Shown in pieces: positions 47,533 to 55,943 of a DNA stretch of 64,000 nt. A program made the position numbers and the translations under genes. Within the stretch, counting starts at the first letter, position 1, and each line of letters starts with the position of its first letter. Under the pieces are notes generated by a model. It did no database searches and was not told where the DNA came from. It was given only the letters and a program-made list of their open reading frames with translations. The DNA comes from CAVYGM01 sp963768025 (GTDB lineage: Bacteria > Bacteroidota > Bacteroidia > Cytophagales > Spirosomataceae). Where the stretch lies: the NCBI GenBank assembly GCA_963768025.1, contig CAVYGM010000026.1, positions 434,001 through 498,000 on the forward strand, read 5' to 3'.

Positions 47533-48171
47533 TTACTGGTAACTTAGGCCGTATTTTTTGAGAACATCTGCCGGTACACCATCCCACACATTGGGGCGGT
47601 TGCCCTCGTAGCCAATATCCTTTATCCCCATTTCGCTGGAAAAGAAGCCCGTTGCGGTGAAGTTACGCATGGTATTAAAGAACGCTACCCCCTGGCTCAT
47701 TTCGGGTTTTGCCTTTTCGGGATAGGCAATATCATCCACTATTTTCAATTGCTGGTCTTTGCTGAGGGAAGTAAACACCTTATCAAAGCGCTTACGCGAT
47801 TCCACATCCAGCCAGCTCAATCCCCCCCGGAAGGGAGTTTGCCAAACGGGCTGATCCTTTACCATAAATTCGATAAACTGGGGGACACCGGACTTGGAGG
47901 CACTGCCTGACTTGGCGTCGGCCGGAATGATAATGTCCGATAGCACAGCCAAAGTGGCCATTTCGGCGGGAGTAAAGAAAACCTGCTTCATGAGCATGGC
48001 ATCATAAACGGCCTCTTCTTTGGTACGTCCGCCGGGAATTTCGTCTTCGGCCGCCTCGGCTGCCATTGCCTTTTCCAGCTCACGACGCTCCGCCAGCAGT
48101 TCCTGTGGGTTGATGGCCGCTACCCCGAATGTACTCAACGTGAGGGCTTTTAAACTATCTCTGCGTTTCAT
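47533..48171 (-). CDS. gluconate 2-dehydrogenase subunit 3 family protein
   Basis: The 212-residue protein has an export-type start MKRRDSLKALTLSTFGVAAINP, which has a twin-arginine-like look. It then shows the family pattern FFTPAEMATLAVLSDIIIPAD, GVPQFIEFMVKDQP and FFNTMRNFTATGFFSSEMG with YEGNRPNVWDG at the end. Such small subunits chaperone or accompany a GMC flavoprotein. It lies 64 bases downstream of that flavoprotein gene on the same strand. A cytochrome c partner is not adjacent. Confidence 0.9.
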   Translation of the reverse strand: MKRRDSLKALTLSTFGVAAINPQELLAERRELEKAMAAEAAEDEIPGGRTKEEAVYDAMLMKQVFFTPAEMATLAVLSDIIIPADAKSGSASKSGVPQFIEFMVKDQPVWQTPFRGGLSWLDVESRKRFDKVFTSLSKDQQLKIVDDIAYPEKAKPEMSQGVAFFNTMRNFTATGFFSSEMGIKDIGYEGNRPNVWDGVPADVLKKYGLSYQ

Positions 48172-48235
48172 ATTGGTAGTAATTAATGTAATAGTTTGGA
48201 AAAAATAAACCGCGTTTTTGCCTCCTGTTTGGGTT

Positions 48236-49981
48236 CTAGAGATTTTTCTTCTTCACCTGATCCAGAATAAAATCGGAGGCTCGCCACGAAAGCGCCAGGA
48301 TCGTCCAGGTAGGGTTCTTGTCCGCCTGCGAAACAAACGAACCACCATCCACCACAAACACATTTTTCACATCATGGGCCTGGGCATTTTTATTCAAAGC
48401 CGAGGTCTTGGAATCGTTGCCCATCCGCACCGTACCTACCTCGTGGATAATACGACCGGGGGCCGCCAACCCGTAGTTGCTGTCCGCACCGGGTTTGGTG
48501 CCGCTAGCAATCCCACCCATTGATTGGATGATTTCTTCGAAGGTATCCTGCATGTGCTTGGCCTGCTTGATTTCGTAGTCGGACCACTTGTAGTTGAACC
48601 GCAAAACGGGGATACCAAATTTATCAACGGCCCGTGGGTCAATTTCACAGTAATTATCCGCACTGGCAACGGCTTCACCGCGGCCTGACATCCCAATGTT
48701 GGCTCCATAAAACCGGCGGTAATCATCTTTCAGGGATGCGCCATAGCCACCAGCTGGCTTCATTTTTCCATCAGCACCAGGGTACTTGCCGTTGGTATTT
48801 TCCATACCCCAGCCAAAACCGTAGCCGGGCATGCCCATACCCCCGCCGTACTCAATGTGGTAGCCCCTCGGGAAATCCAGTTTTTTGTTGTCGAGCCACC
48901 AGGGGGAATAAATGTGGGCTCCGCCAACTCCGTCCTCGTTGTACCGCTTGCGATCCATCAGAGCAGGAACAAAAGCCCCTCTCGACGCACCAGTCGAATC
49001 GTGAAGGTACTTACCCACCACACCGCTCGAATTAGCTAGTCCGTTCGGGAAACGACTTGATTTTGAATTCAAAAGCAAACGAGCCGATTCGCAGGCACTG
49101 GCTGCCAGTACCACGATTTTGGCCTTTACGGTATGTTCCGTTAATTTTTCCCTGTCTACGTACGACACCCCCGTGGCAAGCCCAGTACCTTGATCGGTAA
49201 GTACTTCCCGCGCCATGGCGTTGGTGATCAACGTAACGTTACCGGTTTTGACGGCCGGTATTACCAGTACCGAGGAAGCGGAAAAGTCGGCGTACGCTTG
49301 GCAGCCCCGGTTGCATTGGGAACAGTAAAAACAAGACCCTCTCTCGTTGTTGATCGGCTTGGTCAAAATGGACAGTCGTGACGGAATAACGGGGATATTA
49401 ACCTTTTTGCCCGCATTTTGAATCATCAACTCGTGCAAACGGGGCTTGGGAGCAGGTAAGAAAATACTGTCGGGGTCATTGGGTAGGTTAGCCGCCTGAC
49501 CAAAAACCCCAATGAGTTTATCAACCTGGTCATAGTACGGTTTTACGGTATCATAGTCGATGGGCCAATCCTCACCCAGGCCATCAATGCTTTTGCGCTT
49601 AAAATCCTTCGGTCCGAATCGGAGCGAGATCCTACCCCAGTGGTTGGTACGTCCCCCGAGCATTCGGGACCGGAACCAATCAAACTCAGTACCTCTATTG
49701 CGGGTATAGGGTTCGCCGGCTATATCCCAGCCTCCCCAGGCTGCATCAAAATCGCCAAAGTTCCGGAATTGAGTACTAGCTCCGCGCCGGGGAGAGTCGT
49801 ACGGCCATTTGAGTTGGGTAATATATTTTGGATCAGCCGGATCATAATACCCACCTGCTTCAAGCAGGACGACTTTTGCGCCGGATTTGGCTAGCTGGTA
49901 GGCCGCCATTCCGCCTCCTGCCCCCGAACCGATTATACATACGTCGAATTCGGTAGCTTGTTCTTTAATCTGAAAGCTCAT
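48236..49981 (-). CDS. GMC family oxidoreductase (flavin dehydrogenase large subunit)
   Basis: The 581-residue protein starts at the ATG at 49981 (MSFQIKEQATEFDVCIIGSG); an upstream ATG at 50056 is less likely. It has the FAD motif CIIGSGAGGGMAAYQLAKSG, then GGRTNHWGRISLRFGP, a Cys-rich stretch CFYCSQCNRGCQAYADFS, and the C-terminal GMC pattern VFVVDGGSFVSQADKNPTWT. It oxidises alcohols or sugars and passes electrons through its partners. With subunit 3 downstream it resembles gluconate/sugar dehydrogenases. The four cysteines near residues 215-228 could hold an Fe-S or structural metal. Confidence 0.92.
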   Translation of the reverse strand: MSFQIKEQATEFDVCIIGSGAGGGMAAYQLAKSGAKVVLLEAGGYYDPADPKYITQLKWPYDSPRRGASTQFRNFGDFDAAWGGWDIAGEPYTRNRGTEFDWFRSRMLGGRTNHWGRISLRFGPKDFKRKSIDGLGEDWPIDYDTVKPYYDQVDKLIGVFGQAANLPNDPDSIFLPAPKPRLHELMIQNAGKKVNIPVIPSRLSILTKPINNERGSCFYCSQCNRGCQAYADFSASSVLVIPAVKTGNVTLITNAMAREVLTDQGTGLATGVSYVDREKLTEHTVKAKIVVLAASACESARLLLNSKSSRFPNGLANSSGVVGKYLHDSTGASRGAFVPALMDRKRYNEDGVGGAHIYSPWWLDNKKLDFPRGYHIEYGGGMGMPGYGFGWGMENTNGKYPGADGKMKPAGGYGASLKDDYRRFYGANIGMSGRGEAVASADNYCEIDPRAVDKFGIPVLRFNYKWSDYEIKQAKHMQDTFEEIIQSMGGIASGTKPGADSNYGLAAPGRIIHEVGTVRMGNDSKTSALNKNAQAHDVKNVFVVDGGSFVSQADKNPTWTILALSWRASDFILDQVKKKNL

Positions 49982-50158
49982 AAGGCTAAGGATTGTAAGT
50001 AAAAATTGATTTTCGAAACAACTAATATAAGGAACAGAGTGTAATTTTTTACTCACATAGGGAAGGTTAATAAAATAAATTAATAACTACCAGGAGACGT
50101 TCCGATACTTTTTCAGAGATGTTATACCCAAATTCAAAAAGGATTGGAGGGTGTATTC

Positions 50159-50166
50159 TATCTTTG
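50159..50166 (+). promoter_or_regulatory. candidate -7 promoter element for the desaturase-like gene
   Basis: TATCTTTG fits TAnnTTTG. It lies 61 bases before the ATG at 50227 and 97 before that at 50263. No -33 partner is seen. Confidence 0.35.
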
Positions 50167-50262
50167 TGTTGGAAAGCTTTCAAGGGTAGGCGGGGGACTT
50201 TGTGAGTAGGTGCTGTGCCTCCCGTAATGGTAAAAATAGCGTCCGTAAAACCAGGCAGCTGT

Positions 50263-51084
50263 ATGCAAGACATAGATTTTTCGTCAGTAAGTACCTTGTT
50301 ATTGACCTCCTTATTTATTTTTTTTGGCATTTTTGGCCGTTACGTAGCGACGGCTTTTCTCTTCGATTTTTTGGTAAAAAAGGTATTCAAAGGCCATTTC
50401 GCTACCCGCGAAGTACAGCTACGTCCCCGGAGGCACCGGCAAGACCTGCTCGAGATCGGCTGGTCCTGCGTTACCTCGGTGCTGTTCGCCGTGGCGGGCA
50501 CCGGTTTGCTGGTTGCCTGGCACCGGGGCTACACAAGGATCTATACCGATTGGGATGCGTACCCAGTATCCTGGCTTGTCCTTAGTATCCCAGTGGTCCT
50601 TTTTCTACATGAAACCTATTACTACTGGCTGCACCGATGGATGCACCGGCCGGGTGTATACAAGTACGTACACAAGGTGCATCACCATAGTATTACCACC
50701 TCAGCCTGGACTTCCTTTTCCTTTCATCCCGCAGAGAGTTTATTACAGGCCATCATCATTCCCCTCCTGACCTTTATTCTTCCCCTTCATGTGGCTGCCA
50801 TCGGCCTTATTCTGGCTATAATGACCCTAACAAGTGGCATTAACCACCTGAATACCGAACTGTATCCCCAAAATACCCACCGGCATTGGTTTGGGAAATG
50901 GTGGATTGGGGCTACCCACCATAGCCTGCATCACTCCCAGTTCCGGTATAACTATGGTCTTTATTTTACATTTTGGGACAAATGGATGAACACCGAAAGC
51001 CCTGACTTTCCCCACCTATTCGATCAAAAAACGACAAACCTACCTAGGCAATCAAGTGAAAAAGTGGGCGTGAAAGTTCATTAA
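50263..51084 (+). CDS. sterol desaturase / fatty acid hydroxylase family membrane protein
   Basis: The protein has about 273 residues from the ATG at 50263; an ATG at 50227 or a GTG at 50215 could extend it. It contains four to five membrane segments and the three histidine clusters of the family: HETYYYWLHRWMH, HKVHHHS and HHSLHHSQFRYNYG, with NHLNTE between them. These bind the di-iron centre for O2-dependent lipid oxidation. The substrate is unknown. The C-terminal 33 bases overlap the convergent helicase gene. Confidence 0.88.
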   Translation: MQDIDFSSVSTLLLTSLFIFFGIFGRYVATAFLFDFLVKKVFKGHFATREVQLRPRRHRQDLLEIGWSCVTSVLFAVAGTGLLVAWHRGYTRIYTDWDAYPVSWLVLSIPVVLFLHETYYYWLHRWMHRPGVYKYVHKVHHHSITTSAWTSFSFHPAESLLQAIIIPLLTFILPLHVAAIGLILAIMTLTSGINHLNTELYPQNTHRHWFGKWWIGATHHSLHHSQFRYNYGLYFTFWDKWMNTESPDFPHLFDQKTTNLPRQSSEKVGVKVH

Positions 51085-52482
51085 AAATACCTGGTCGGTG
51101 GCACGGGTTACGGCCGTATAGAGCCACCGGATAAATTCACCGGTGATTTGATCCTCGGGCAAAAAACCCTGGTCAATAAATACAGAACTCCACTGGCCCC
51201 CCTGCGATTTGTGGCAGGTAAGGGCATAGGCAAATTTTACCTGCAAGGCATTGAGGTAGGGGTCTTTCCGTAAGGATTCCGTTCGCTCTTTTTTTGATTT
51301 TATAAAAAAATAATCTTCCATCACACTCTCGTACAGGCGTTTGTTCTCTTCCTGGGTAAGCGAAGGGGAGGAAGAGTGGAGGGTATCCAGCAGAATCTTC
51401 GCTTCAAACTCGGGTTGTTCTTCATAGTCGGTGAGGCGAAGGACCGCATCCGCAAATCTGAAACCATGGATCTCCTCGGTTCTTTTTAATTTGAGTAGCT
51501 CCACAAAATCCCCATTGGCGATAAATCCAGCCGGAGAGTTTTCGTCCAGCACGGTGTAGTTATTCCGCACCACCATCAGCCGGTCACCGGCGTCGAGTTC
51601 ATCCTCACAAAAATTAATCACCCGCCGGATGTACTGGTTGTATTGAACCGCTGACTTATTGGACCGGGTGATAATGATGGTATTTTCTACTCCGTGTTTG
51701 TCGTACGCGTAGCGCAGTCCGTCTTCGAGTTTTTCGCCCGTCATCCTGAATATGTCCGGAAAGCCCTTGGTTCGGATTTGAATCCCGGGCTTTTCGACGC
51801 TCAACAAATTCCGAAGTTCCGTGGCATTCAGGAGTATTCCCGATTGTTCATCCTGCCGCATTACTTCGGTGAGTTCTTCGTCGACTACGGATAAGTGGTA
51901 GTTTTTTTCAAGGTAACTTTTATCCAGGGCGGGACTTAATTCTTTTCCCACCGGGGGAAGCTGGGCAATATCACCCACCAGGATGAGTTTGTTGCCAGGA
52001 TTTTCGTATACATATTCAATCAGGTCGGCGAGCAGACTCCGGTTGCCGTATTCGGCGTCGTCGCTGATCATGGAGGCTTCGTCTACGATGAAGAGGGTAT
52101 CTTCGTGGTAATTTCCCTGCCGTTCAAAAGCAAAGGAACCGGAATAAGCATCCGACGTTTGCTTGTAAATCTTCTTATGGATCGTGAGCGAAGGTTTTTT
52201 GGAATAGGAAGCCATGACCTTGGCCGCCCGGCCGGTTGGGGCCAACAACACGGATTTATAACCAAACTTGCGGATCACCTTAATGAGCGTACTGATGATG
52301 GTGGTTTTACCGGTACCGGCGTAGCCTTTCAAAATAAATGCATCCCGGTACCTTTCCAGGCCTTCCTCTTCCACCAAAAAGCCGTCCATCTTTTCAAAGA
52401 AACGGGTCTGGCTTTCAGTTGGTTTGAAGGGGAAACGTTTGGTCAGCCACGTGGAGGGAAGCAGGTCATCGGTAGGTGGCAT
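51052..52482 (-). CDS. RecD/Pif1-like superfamily 1 DNA helicase
   Basis: The 476-residue protein shows Walker A LKGYAGTGKTTIISTLI (motif I), LLAPTGRAAKVMA (Ia), LFIVDEASMISD (Walker B/II), LVGDIAQLPPVG (III), EVMRQDE, and the C-terminal KFAYALTCHKSQGGQW motif with VFIDQG and LYTAVTRATDQVF. This is the UvrD_C_2/RecD2 arrangement, shorter than RecD. It probably unwinds DNA 5' to 3' in repair or recombination. It overlaps the convergent desaturase-like gene by 33 bases. Confidence 0.9.
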   Translation of the reverse strand: MPPTDDLLPSTWLTKRFPFKPTESQTRFFEKMDGFLVEEEGLERYRDAFILKGYAGTGKTTIISTLIKVIRKFGYKSVLLAPTGRAAKVMASYSKKPSLTIHKKIYKQTSDAYSGSFAFERQGNYHEDTLFIVDEASMISDDAEYGNRSLLADLIEYVYENPGNKLILVGDIAQLPPVGKELSPALDKSYLEKNYHLSVVDEELTEVMRQDEQSGILLNATELRNLLSVEKPGIQIRTKGFPDIFRMTGEKLEDGLRYAYDKHGVENTIIITRSNKSAVQYNQYIRRVINFCEDELDAGDRLMVVRNNYTVLDENSPAGFIANGDFVELLKLKRTEEIHGFRFADAVLRLTDYEEQPEFEAKILLDTLHSSSPSLTQEENKRLYESVMEDYFFIKSKKERTESLRKDPYLNALQVKFAYALTCHKSQGGQWSSVFIDQGFLPEDQITGEFIRWLYTAVTRATDQVFLMNFHAHFFT

Positions 52483-52724
52483 ATATAAATATTGAATACA
52501 ATTTAGAAAATTTGCTTAGAGGTTGTAAATTAAAGGTATTATCTGGAAAAGGGAGGTAATCAGGCCCAATTACCGGAATGTTTGAATGCTTTGAAGGCAT
52601 AAACCCACCAGGTTTCAACATTTGTTGCTATTTATGGGATTCATCCCTACTAATTTAGGATTTATTGAATTCAAAAACTTACCTTAGTTTCCAAAATAAA
52701 CGACCCTATAAACCTAACTATTTT

Positions 52725-53162
52725 ATGAAAGTCCATCAAATTCTATCGGGAAAGGCCATTGATTCCATTTGGTCGGTTGCCCCAGACAGTACGGTCTACG
52801 AAGCTCTTGAAATCATGGAGTCCAAAAATATTGGAGCGGTATTGGTAATGGAAAACGAAGAAATGGTGGGGATATTTTCGGAGAGGGATTACGCTCGCAA
52901 GGGAATCCTGCGGGGTAGGGCATCCAAAGATACCCTCATCAAGGATGTGATGACAAGTAAGGTGATTACGGTTGAAACCGAGCAGCAACTGCAAGTATGC
53001 ATGGAAATCATGTCCGAAAAGCACATTCGTCACCTACCCGTAATGAAAGACGAGCAATTGGTAGGCATTATTTCCATCAATGACATCGTTACCGCCATTA
53101 TTCGGGAGCAGCGGGCCCATATCAAATCCCTCGAAAGCTATATTTCGGGTAGCCCCTACTAA
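52725..53162 (+). CDS. tandem CBS-domain protein
   Basis: The 145-residue protein starts at the ATG at 52725 (MKVHQILSGKAIDSIWSVAP); a longer reading from 52665 adds 20 residues that do not fit. It has two CBS motifs, VYEALEIMESKNIGAVLVME with GIFSERDYARKG and LQVCMEIMSEKHIRHLPVM with GIISINDIVTAI. Such pairs bind adenosine nucleotides. It is a free-standing sensor of unknown target and precedes the NUDIX gene by 70 bases. Confidence 0.9.
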   Translation: MKVHQILSGKAIDSIWSVAPDSTVYEALEIMESKNIGAVLVMENEEMVGIFSERDYARKGILRGRASKDTLIKDVMTSKVITVETEQQLQVCMEIMSEKHIRHLPVMKDEQLVGIISINDIVTAIIREQRAHIKSLESYISGSPY

Positions 53163-53182
53163 GTAAAGGGGGTAATTTTTTA

Positions 53183-53217
53183 TTGAATGCACAAAGGTTG
53201 GCTATATTTGCATTCAA
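53183..53217. promoter_or_regulatory. perfect inverted repeat overlapping a NUDIX promoter
   Basis: TTGAATGCA (53183-53191) and its exact inverse TGCATTCAA (53209-53217) lie 17 bases apart. Between and over them is TTG-N17-TATATTTG (53183-53210), a Bacteroidota-type promoter. The arms cover the -33 and -7 elements, so this could be an operator. See the findings. Confidence 0.6.
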
Positions 53218-53231
53218 AAAAAATGTAAACC

Positions 53232-53720
53232 TTGGATAGAGCAAGAGAAGAGGTACTGCGCCTGTATGGGAATCGTCTGCGGACGCGAGTATGCGGTATT
53301 TGTCTGGTCGAGGACCGTCTGGTGATGGTTCGTCACCGGGGGATTGGGATCACGGATACGTTTTGGTGTCCACCCGGAGGAGGCATCCAATTTGCCGAAA
53401 ATGCCCATGAAGCCCTCAAACGAGAGTTTTTGGAGGAGACCGGACTGATTGTTGAACCAGGTGAACTCCTGTTTGTGAACGAATTTATGCAGCCGCCCCT
53501 TCACGCCATGGAATTGTTTTTTACTACCAGGGTGGTCGGTGGAACCTTGCACCTGGGCATTGACCCGGAGATGTCGGCGCAGAACCAAATTATCACCGAA
53601 GTGGAATTAATGACCTTTGCTCAGGTAAAGGCCTATCCATCCACCGAGGTACACCAACTTTTTCAATACTGTGATTCAATGGAAGATGTATTTTCATTGA
53701 AAGGATACCTGCATACCTGA
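53232..53720 (+). CDS. NUDIX hydrolase
   Basis: The 162-residue protein starts at a TTG (53232); no ATG is nearby in frame. The NUDIX box GGGIQFAENAHEALKREF followed by LEETGL has the G-x5-E-x7-REUxEExG spacing. It begins with LYGNRLRTRVCGICLVEDRLVM and lacks a DNA-binding domain. It hydrolyses a nucleoside diphosphate linked to another group; the substrate is unknown. An inverted repeat overlies its promoter. Confidence 0.88.
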   Translation: MDRAREEVLRLYGNRLRTRVCGICLVEDRLVMVRHRGIGITDTFWCPPGGGIQFAENAHEALKREFLEETGLIVEPGELLFVNEFMQPPLHAMELFFTTRVVGGTLHLGIDPEMSAQNQIITEVELMTFAQVKAYPSTEVHQLFQYCDSMEDVFSLKGYLHT

Positions 53721-53737
53721 ACCATCGCCGCCCCACT

Positions 53738-54637
53738 ATGTTTGCAATGTCGACCCATCAGTTGTTTCCCACGGTAAAAGTGTCTCTGGATTCTTTTGAT
53801 GAAAAAAGAATTGCCCACTGTACCCTTTGCATCGAGATTGATGAGTCAAGATTTCGTTTTTGTTTTATTGAAGAAGAAACAAAACGCTGCGTATGGCTGG
53901 AAGACTACGCCTTCGATACCTTCCTGAATGCCCGTGAGTACCTGGCCAAACTGAAAATGCTGGTGGCCGGGCATCCTTACCTTTCTTCGGATCAGTGGAA
54001 GGACATCCGCGTGGCCGTGAATACCCACGATTTCACCTTGATTCCGGCCTCGTTGTTCAGAAAAGAGTATGCGAGCGAGTACCTGCAACTGGCCACCGGC
54101 TGGCCTGCTGGTACCGAAAGTAGGGTACTGTATCAGCTGGTACCCAAAATAGACGCCTATACGATTTTTAGCATTCCAATTCCCTGGACCGATTGGCTCC
54201 TGAATTTGTTTCCGCTGCAAAATATTGAATTTTATCACCTTACCTGCCCCCTTATCATTGGGGCATTGGTAAGCCATGGGGAGTACCAGGTGCCGAAGTT
54301 ATTGACCATTCACCTGGAACAAAACTACTTCACCATGATTTTGACCGAGGAACAGAAGCTCCTATTCTGTAATCGGTTCCCGTATCAGAATCCGGCGGAA
54401 CTGACCTACCTGATCCTGTTTACGATGGATCAACTGGCGGTCCTGCCCGAACAAACCCACGTAAAGCTGTACGGAGAGATAACCCCTTACTCGGAGTTGT
54501 ACTCAGAACTCAGGAAGTTTATTCAAGAGCTGCGTTTTGGTAAAAACCCGGGGGGCTTGCAGTACATCGATTACTTTGAGGATATACCCGAACACCGATA
54601 CTTTGGGTTGTTAAACACCTACCTGCTACATTCCTGA
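53738..54637 (+). CDS. DUF3822 family protein
   Basis: This 299-residue protein fits the actin-like-fold family DUF3822 of Bacteroidota: CIEIDESRFRFCFIEEET, the IRVAVNTHDFTLIPASLF strand, the central IIGALVSHG and the C-terminal LYGEITPYSELYSELRKFI and IDYFEDIPEHRYFGLLNTYL. The function is unknown. In many Bacteroidota this gene is followed by rsmD and coaD. Here coaD follows 18 bases later without rsmD. The start could be the second Met at 53747 (MSTHQLFP). Confidence 0.85.
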   Translation: MFAMSTHQLFPTVKVSLDSFDEKRIAHCTLCIEIDESRFRFCFIEEETKRCVWLEDYAFDTFLNAREYLAKLKMLVAGHPYLSSDQWKDIRVAVNTHDFTLIPASLFRKEYASEYLQLATGWPAGTESRVLYQLVPKIDAYTIFSIPIPWTDWLLNLFPLQNIEFYHLTCPLIIGALVSHGEYQVPKLLTIHLEQNYFTMILTEEQKLLFCNRFPYQNPAELTYLILFTMDQLAVLPEQTHVKLYGEITPYSELYSELRKFIQELRFGKNPGGLQYIDYFEDIPEHRYFGLLNTYLLHS

Positions 54638-54655
54638 CCCTATATTCCCCTCCAA

Positions 54656-55129
54656 ATGAAAAGAATCGCCCTATTCCCCGGTTCCTTCGATCCATTTACG
54701 AAAGGCCATCAGGATATCGTTCTGCGCGCCCTTAATTTATTCGATGAGGTGGTGATTGGCATTGGCAATAATGCCAATAAGCAGCGTTATTTTCCGCTTG
54801 ACGATATGAAGTACTACATCGAACTTAGTTTTAGGGATACTCCCAACGTGAAAGTCATCACGTACGATAACCTGACCGCCCGGATTGCCCGGGAATTAGG
54901 AGCTCGTTTCTTGTTGCGGGGACTGCGCAATACGACCGATTTTGAATATGAGAACGGAATATCCCAGGTGAATCGGTTTGTCTACGAGGAGATCGAAACG
55001 GTGTTCCTGATTACATCCCCTCATCTGGCCCCGATCAGTTCCAGTATTATCCGGGATCTGCACCGGTACGGGCAAGATGTGGATGAGTTTCTGCCCTACA
55101 CCCTGGGTAGTGCGCTTAAAACTTCGTAA
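54656..55129 (+). CDS. coaD: phosphopantetheine adenylyltransferase
   Basis: CoaD transfers AMP to 4'-phosphopantetheine in coenzyme A synthesis. The 157-residue protein has the nucleotidyltransferase motif LFPGSFDPFTKGHQDIVLRA (T/H-x-G-H), RGLRNTTDFEYENGISQVNR and the ISSSIIRDLHRYG region. Its length is typical. It overlaps the last 14 bases of the convergent DUF983 gene. Confidence 0.97.
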   Translation: MKRIALFPGSFDPFTKGHQDIVLRALNLFDEVVIGIGNNANKQRYFPLDDMKYYIELSFRDTPNVKVITYDNLTARIARELGARFLLRGLRNTTDFEYENGISQVNRFVYEEIETVFLITSPHLAPISSSIIRDLHRYGQDVDEFLPYTLGSALKTS

Positions 55130-55529
55130 CCGCCTCTTTTTTTCTCCGGGCCATTTGACCCTTTTCGGGATCGTACTTCACAAAGATATTGAGCCAGATA
55201 ATCCGGGCTGTTCTGAATAAGATCGGGAGTAATAGGAGTATCGAGGGGATTAAGACGGCCAACACCATATTAATTTCAAGGTCCAGGAGAACGACAAAGC
55301 CGATAAAGGAAGTTATGACGAGCGCCACCGATAAGGCATAGCTTACATACATGGCGCCGATGTAAAACCCGGGTTCGCGGAGGAATGACTCGCCACAATA
55401 AGCACATGCCTCGTTGATTTTATCAAATCTTTTCAGGTCATAGGGGTTATTCGTCACAAAGAAACGCCCTTCATTACACTTCGGACAGGTATTGGTCGCA
55501 ATACTGTACAATTTTGAACCTTTAAACAT
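55116..55529 (-). CDS. DUF983 domain membrane protein
   Basis: The 137-residue protein starts at the ATG at 55529 (MFKGSKLYSIATNTCPKCNE); an upstream frame from 55628 runs into trxA and is not used. It has a zinc-ribbon-like pair (CPKCNEGRFF and CAYCGESFLREPGF) and two membrane segments (VSYALSVALVITSFIGFVVLL and VLIPSILLLLPILF). DUF983 proteins are small membrane proteins of unknown role. It lies 29 bases after the trxA stop, on the same strand. Confidence 0.85.
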   Translation of the reverse strand: MFKGSKLYSIATNTCPKCNEGRFFVTNNPYDLKRFDKINEACAYCGESFLREPGFYIGAMYVSYALSVALVITSFIGFVVLLDLEINMVLAVLIPSILLLLPILFRTARIIWLNIFVKYDPEKGQMARRKKEAVTKF

Positions 55530-55558
55530 TCGATTTGGAATAGAAGCCTGAAAGAAAA

Positions 55559-55861
55559 CTAGTTTTTGGTAAATTTCTGGATGGCATTGCTTAGCTGCTG
55601 CGTATTTTGATAGCCGGACTGTCGCCATTTTATCTGGCCCTTCTGAAAAATCATGAGGGTAGGTACCCCCTGAATTTTATATTGAGCGGCAGCTTTGGGG
55701 TTTTTATCAATATCAATTTTTATAATGCGGGCTTTGCCCTCCATTTTCTTAGCCAATTCTTCCAGCACCGGCTTCATCATTTTGCAAGGGCCGCACCATT
55801 CCGCAAAAAAGTCCACGAGCACGGGTTCTTCGGATTGAATTATTTCTTTGAAATTTGCCAT
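55559..55861 (-). CDS. trxA: thioredoxin
   Basis: The 100-residue cytoplasmic protein has LVDFFAEWCGPCKMMKPVLE (the WCGPC redox centre at about 21-25), IDIDKNPKAAAQYKIQGVPTL with the cis-proline GVPT, and a terminal helix. It reduces protein disulphides with electrons from thioredoxin reductase. Its length is typical. It precedes the DUF983 gene. Confidence 0.95.
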   Translation of the reverse strand: MANFKEIIQSEEPVLVDFFAEWCGPCKMMKPVLEELAKKMEGKARIIKIDIDKNPKAAAQYKIQGVPTLMIFQKGQIKWRQSGYQNTQQLSNAIQKFTKN

Positions 55862-55943
55862 TTTAAGATCATGTTAGTTCTGAGTGTAACACTATTCGGT
55901 ATACAAAGGTGCGTAAAAATATATACCAGCTCAGTGACCTTTG

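Noticed and set aside
50067..50330. Reverse open frame of 87 codons
   Set aside because: It overlaps the desaturase-like start and its promoter region, and has no recognisable domain or context.
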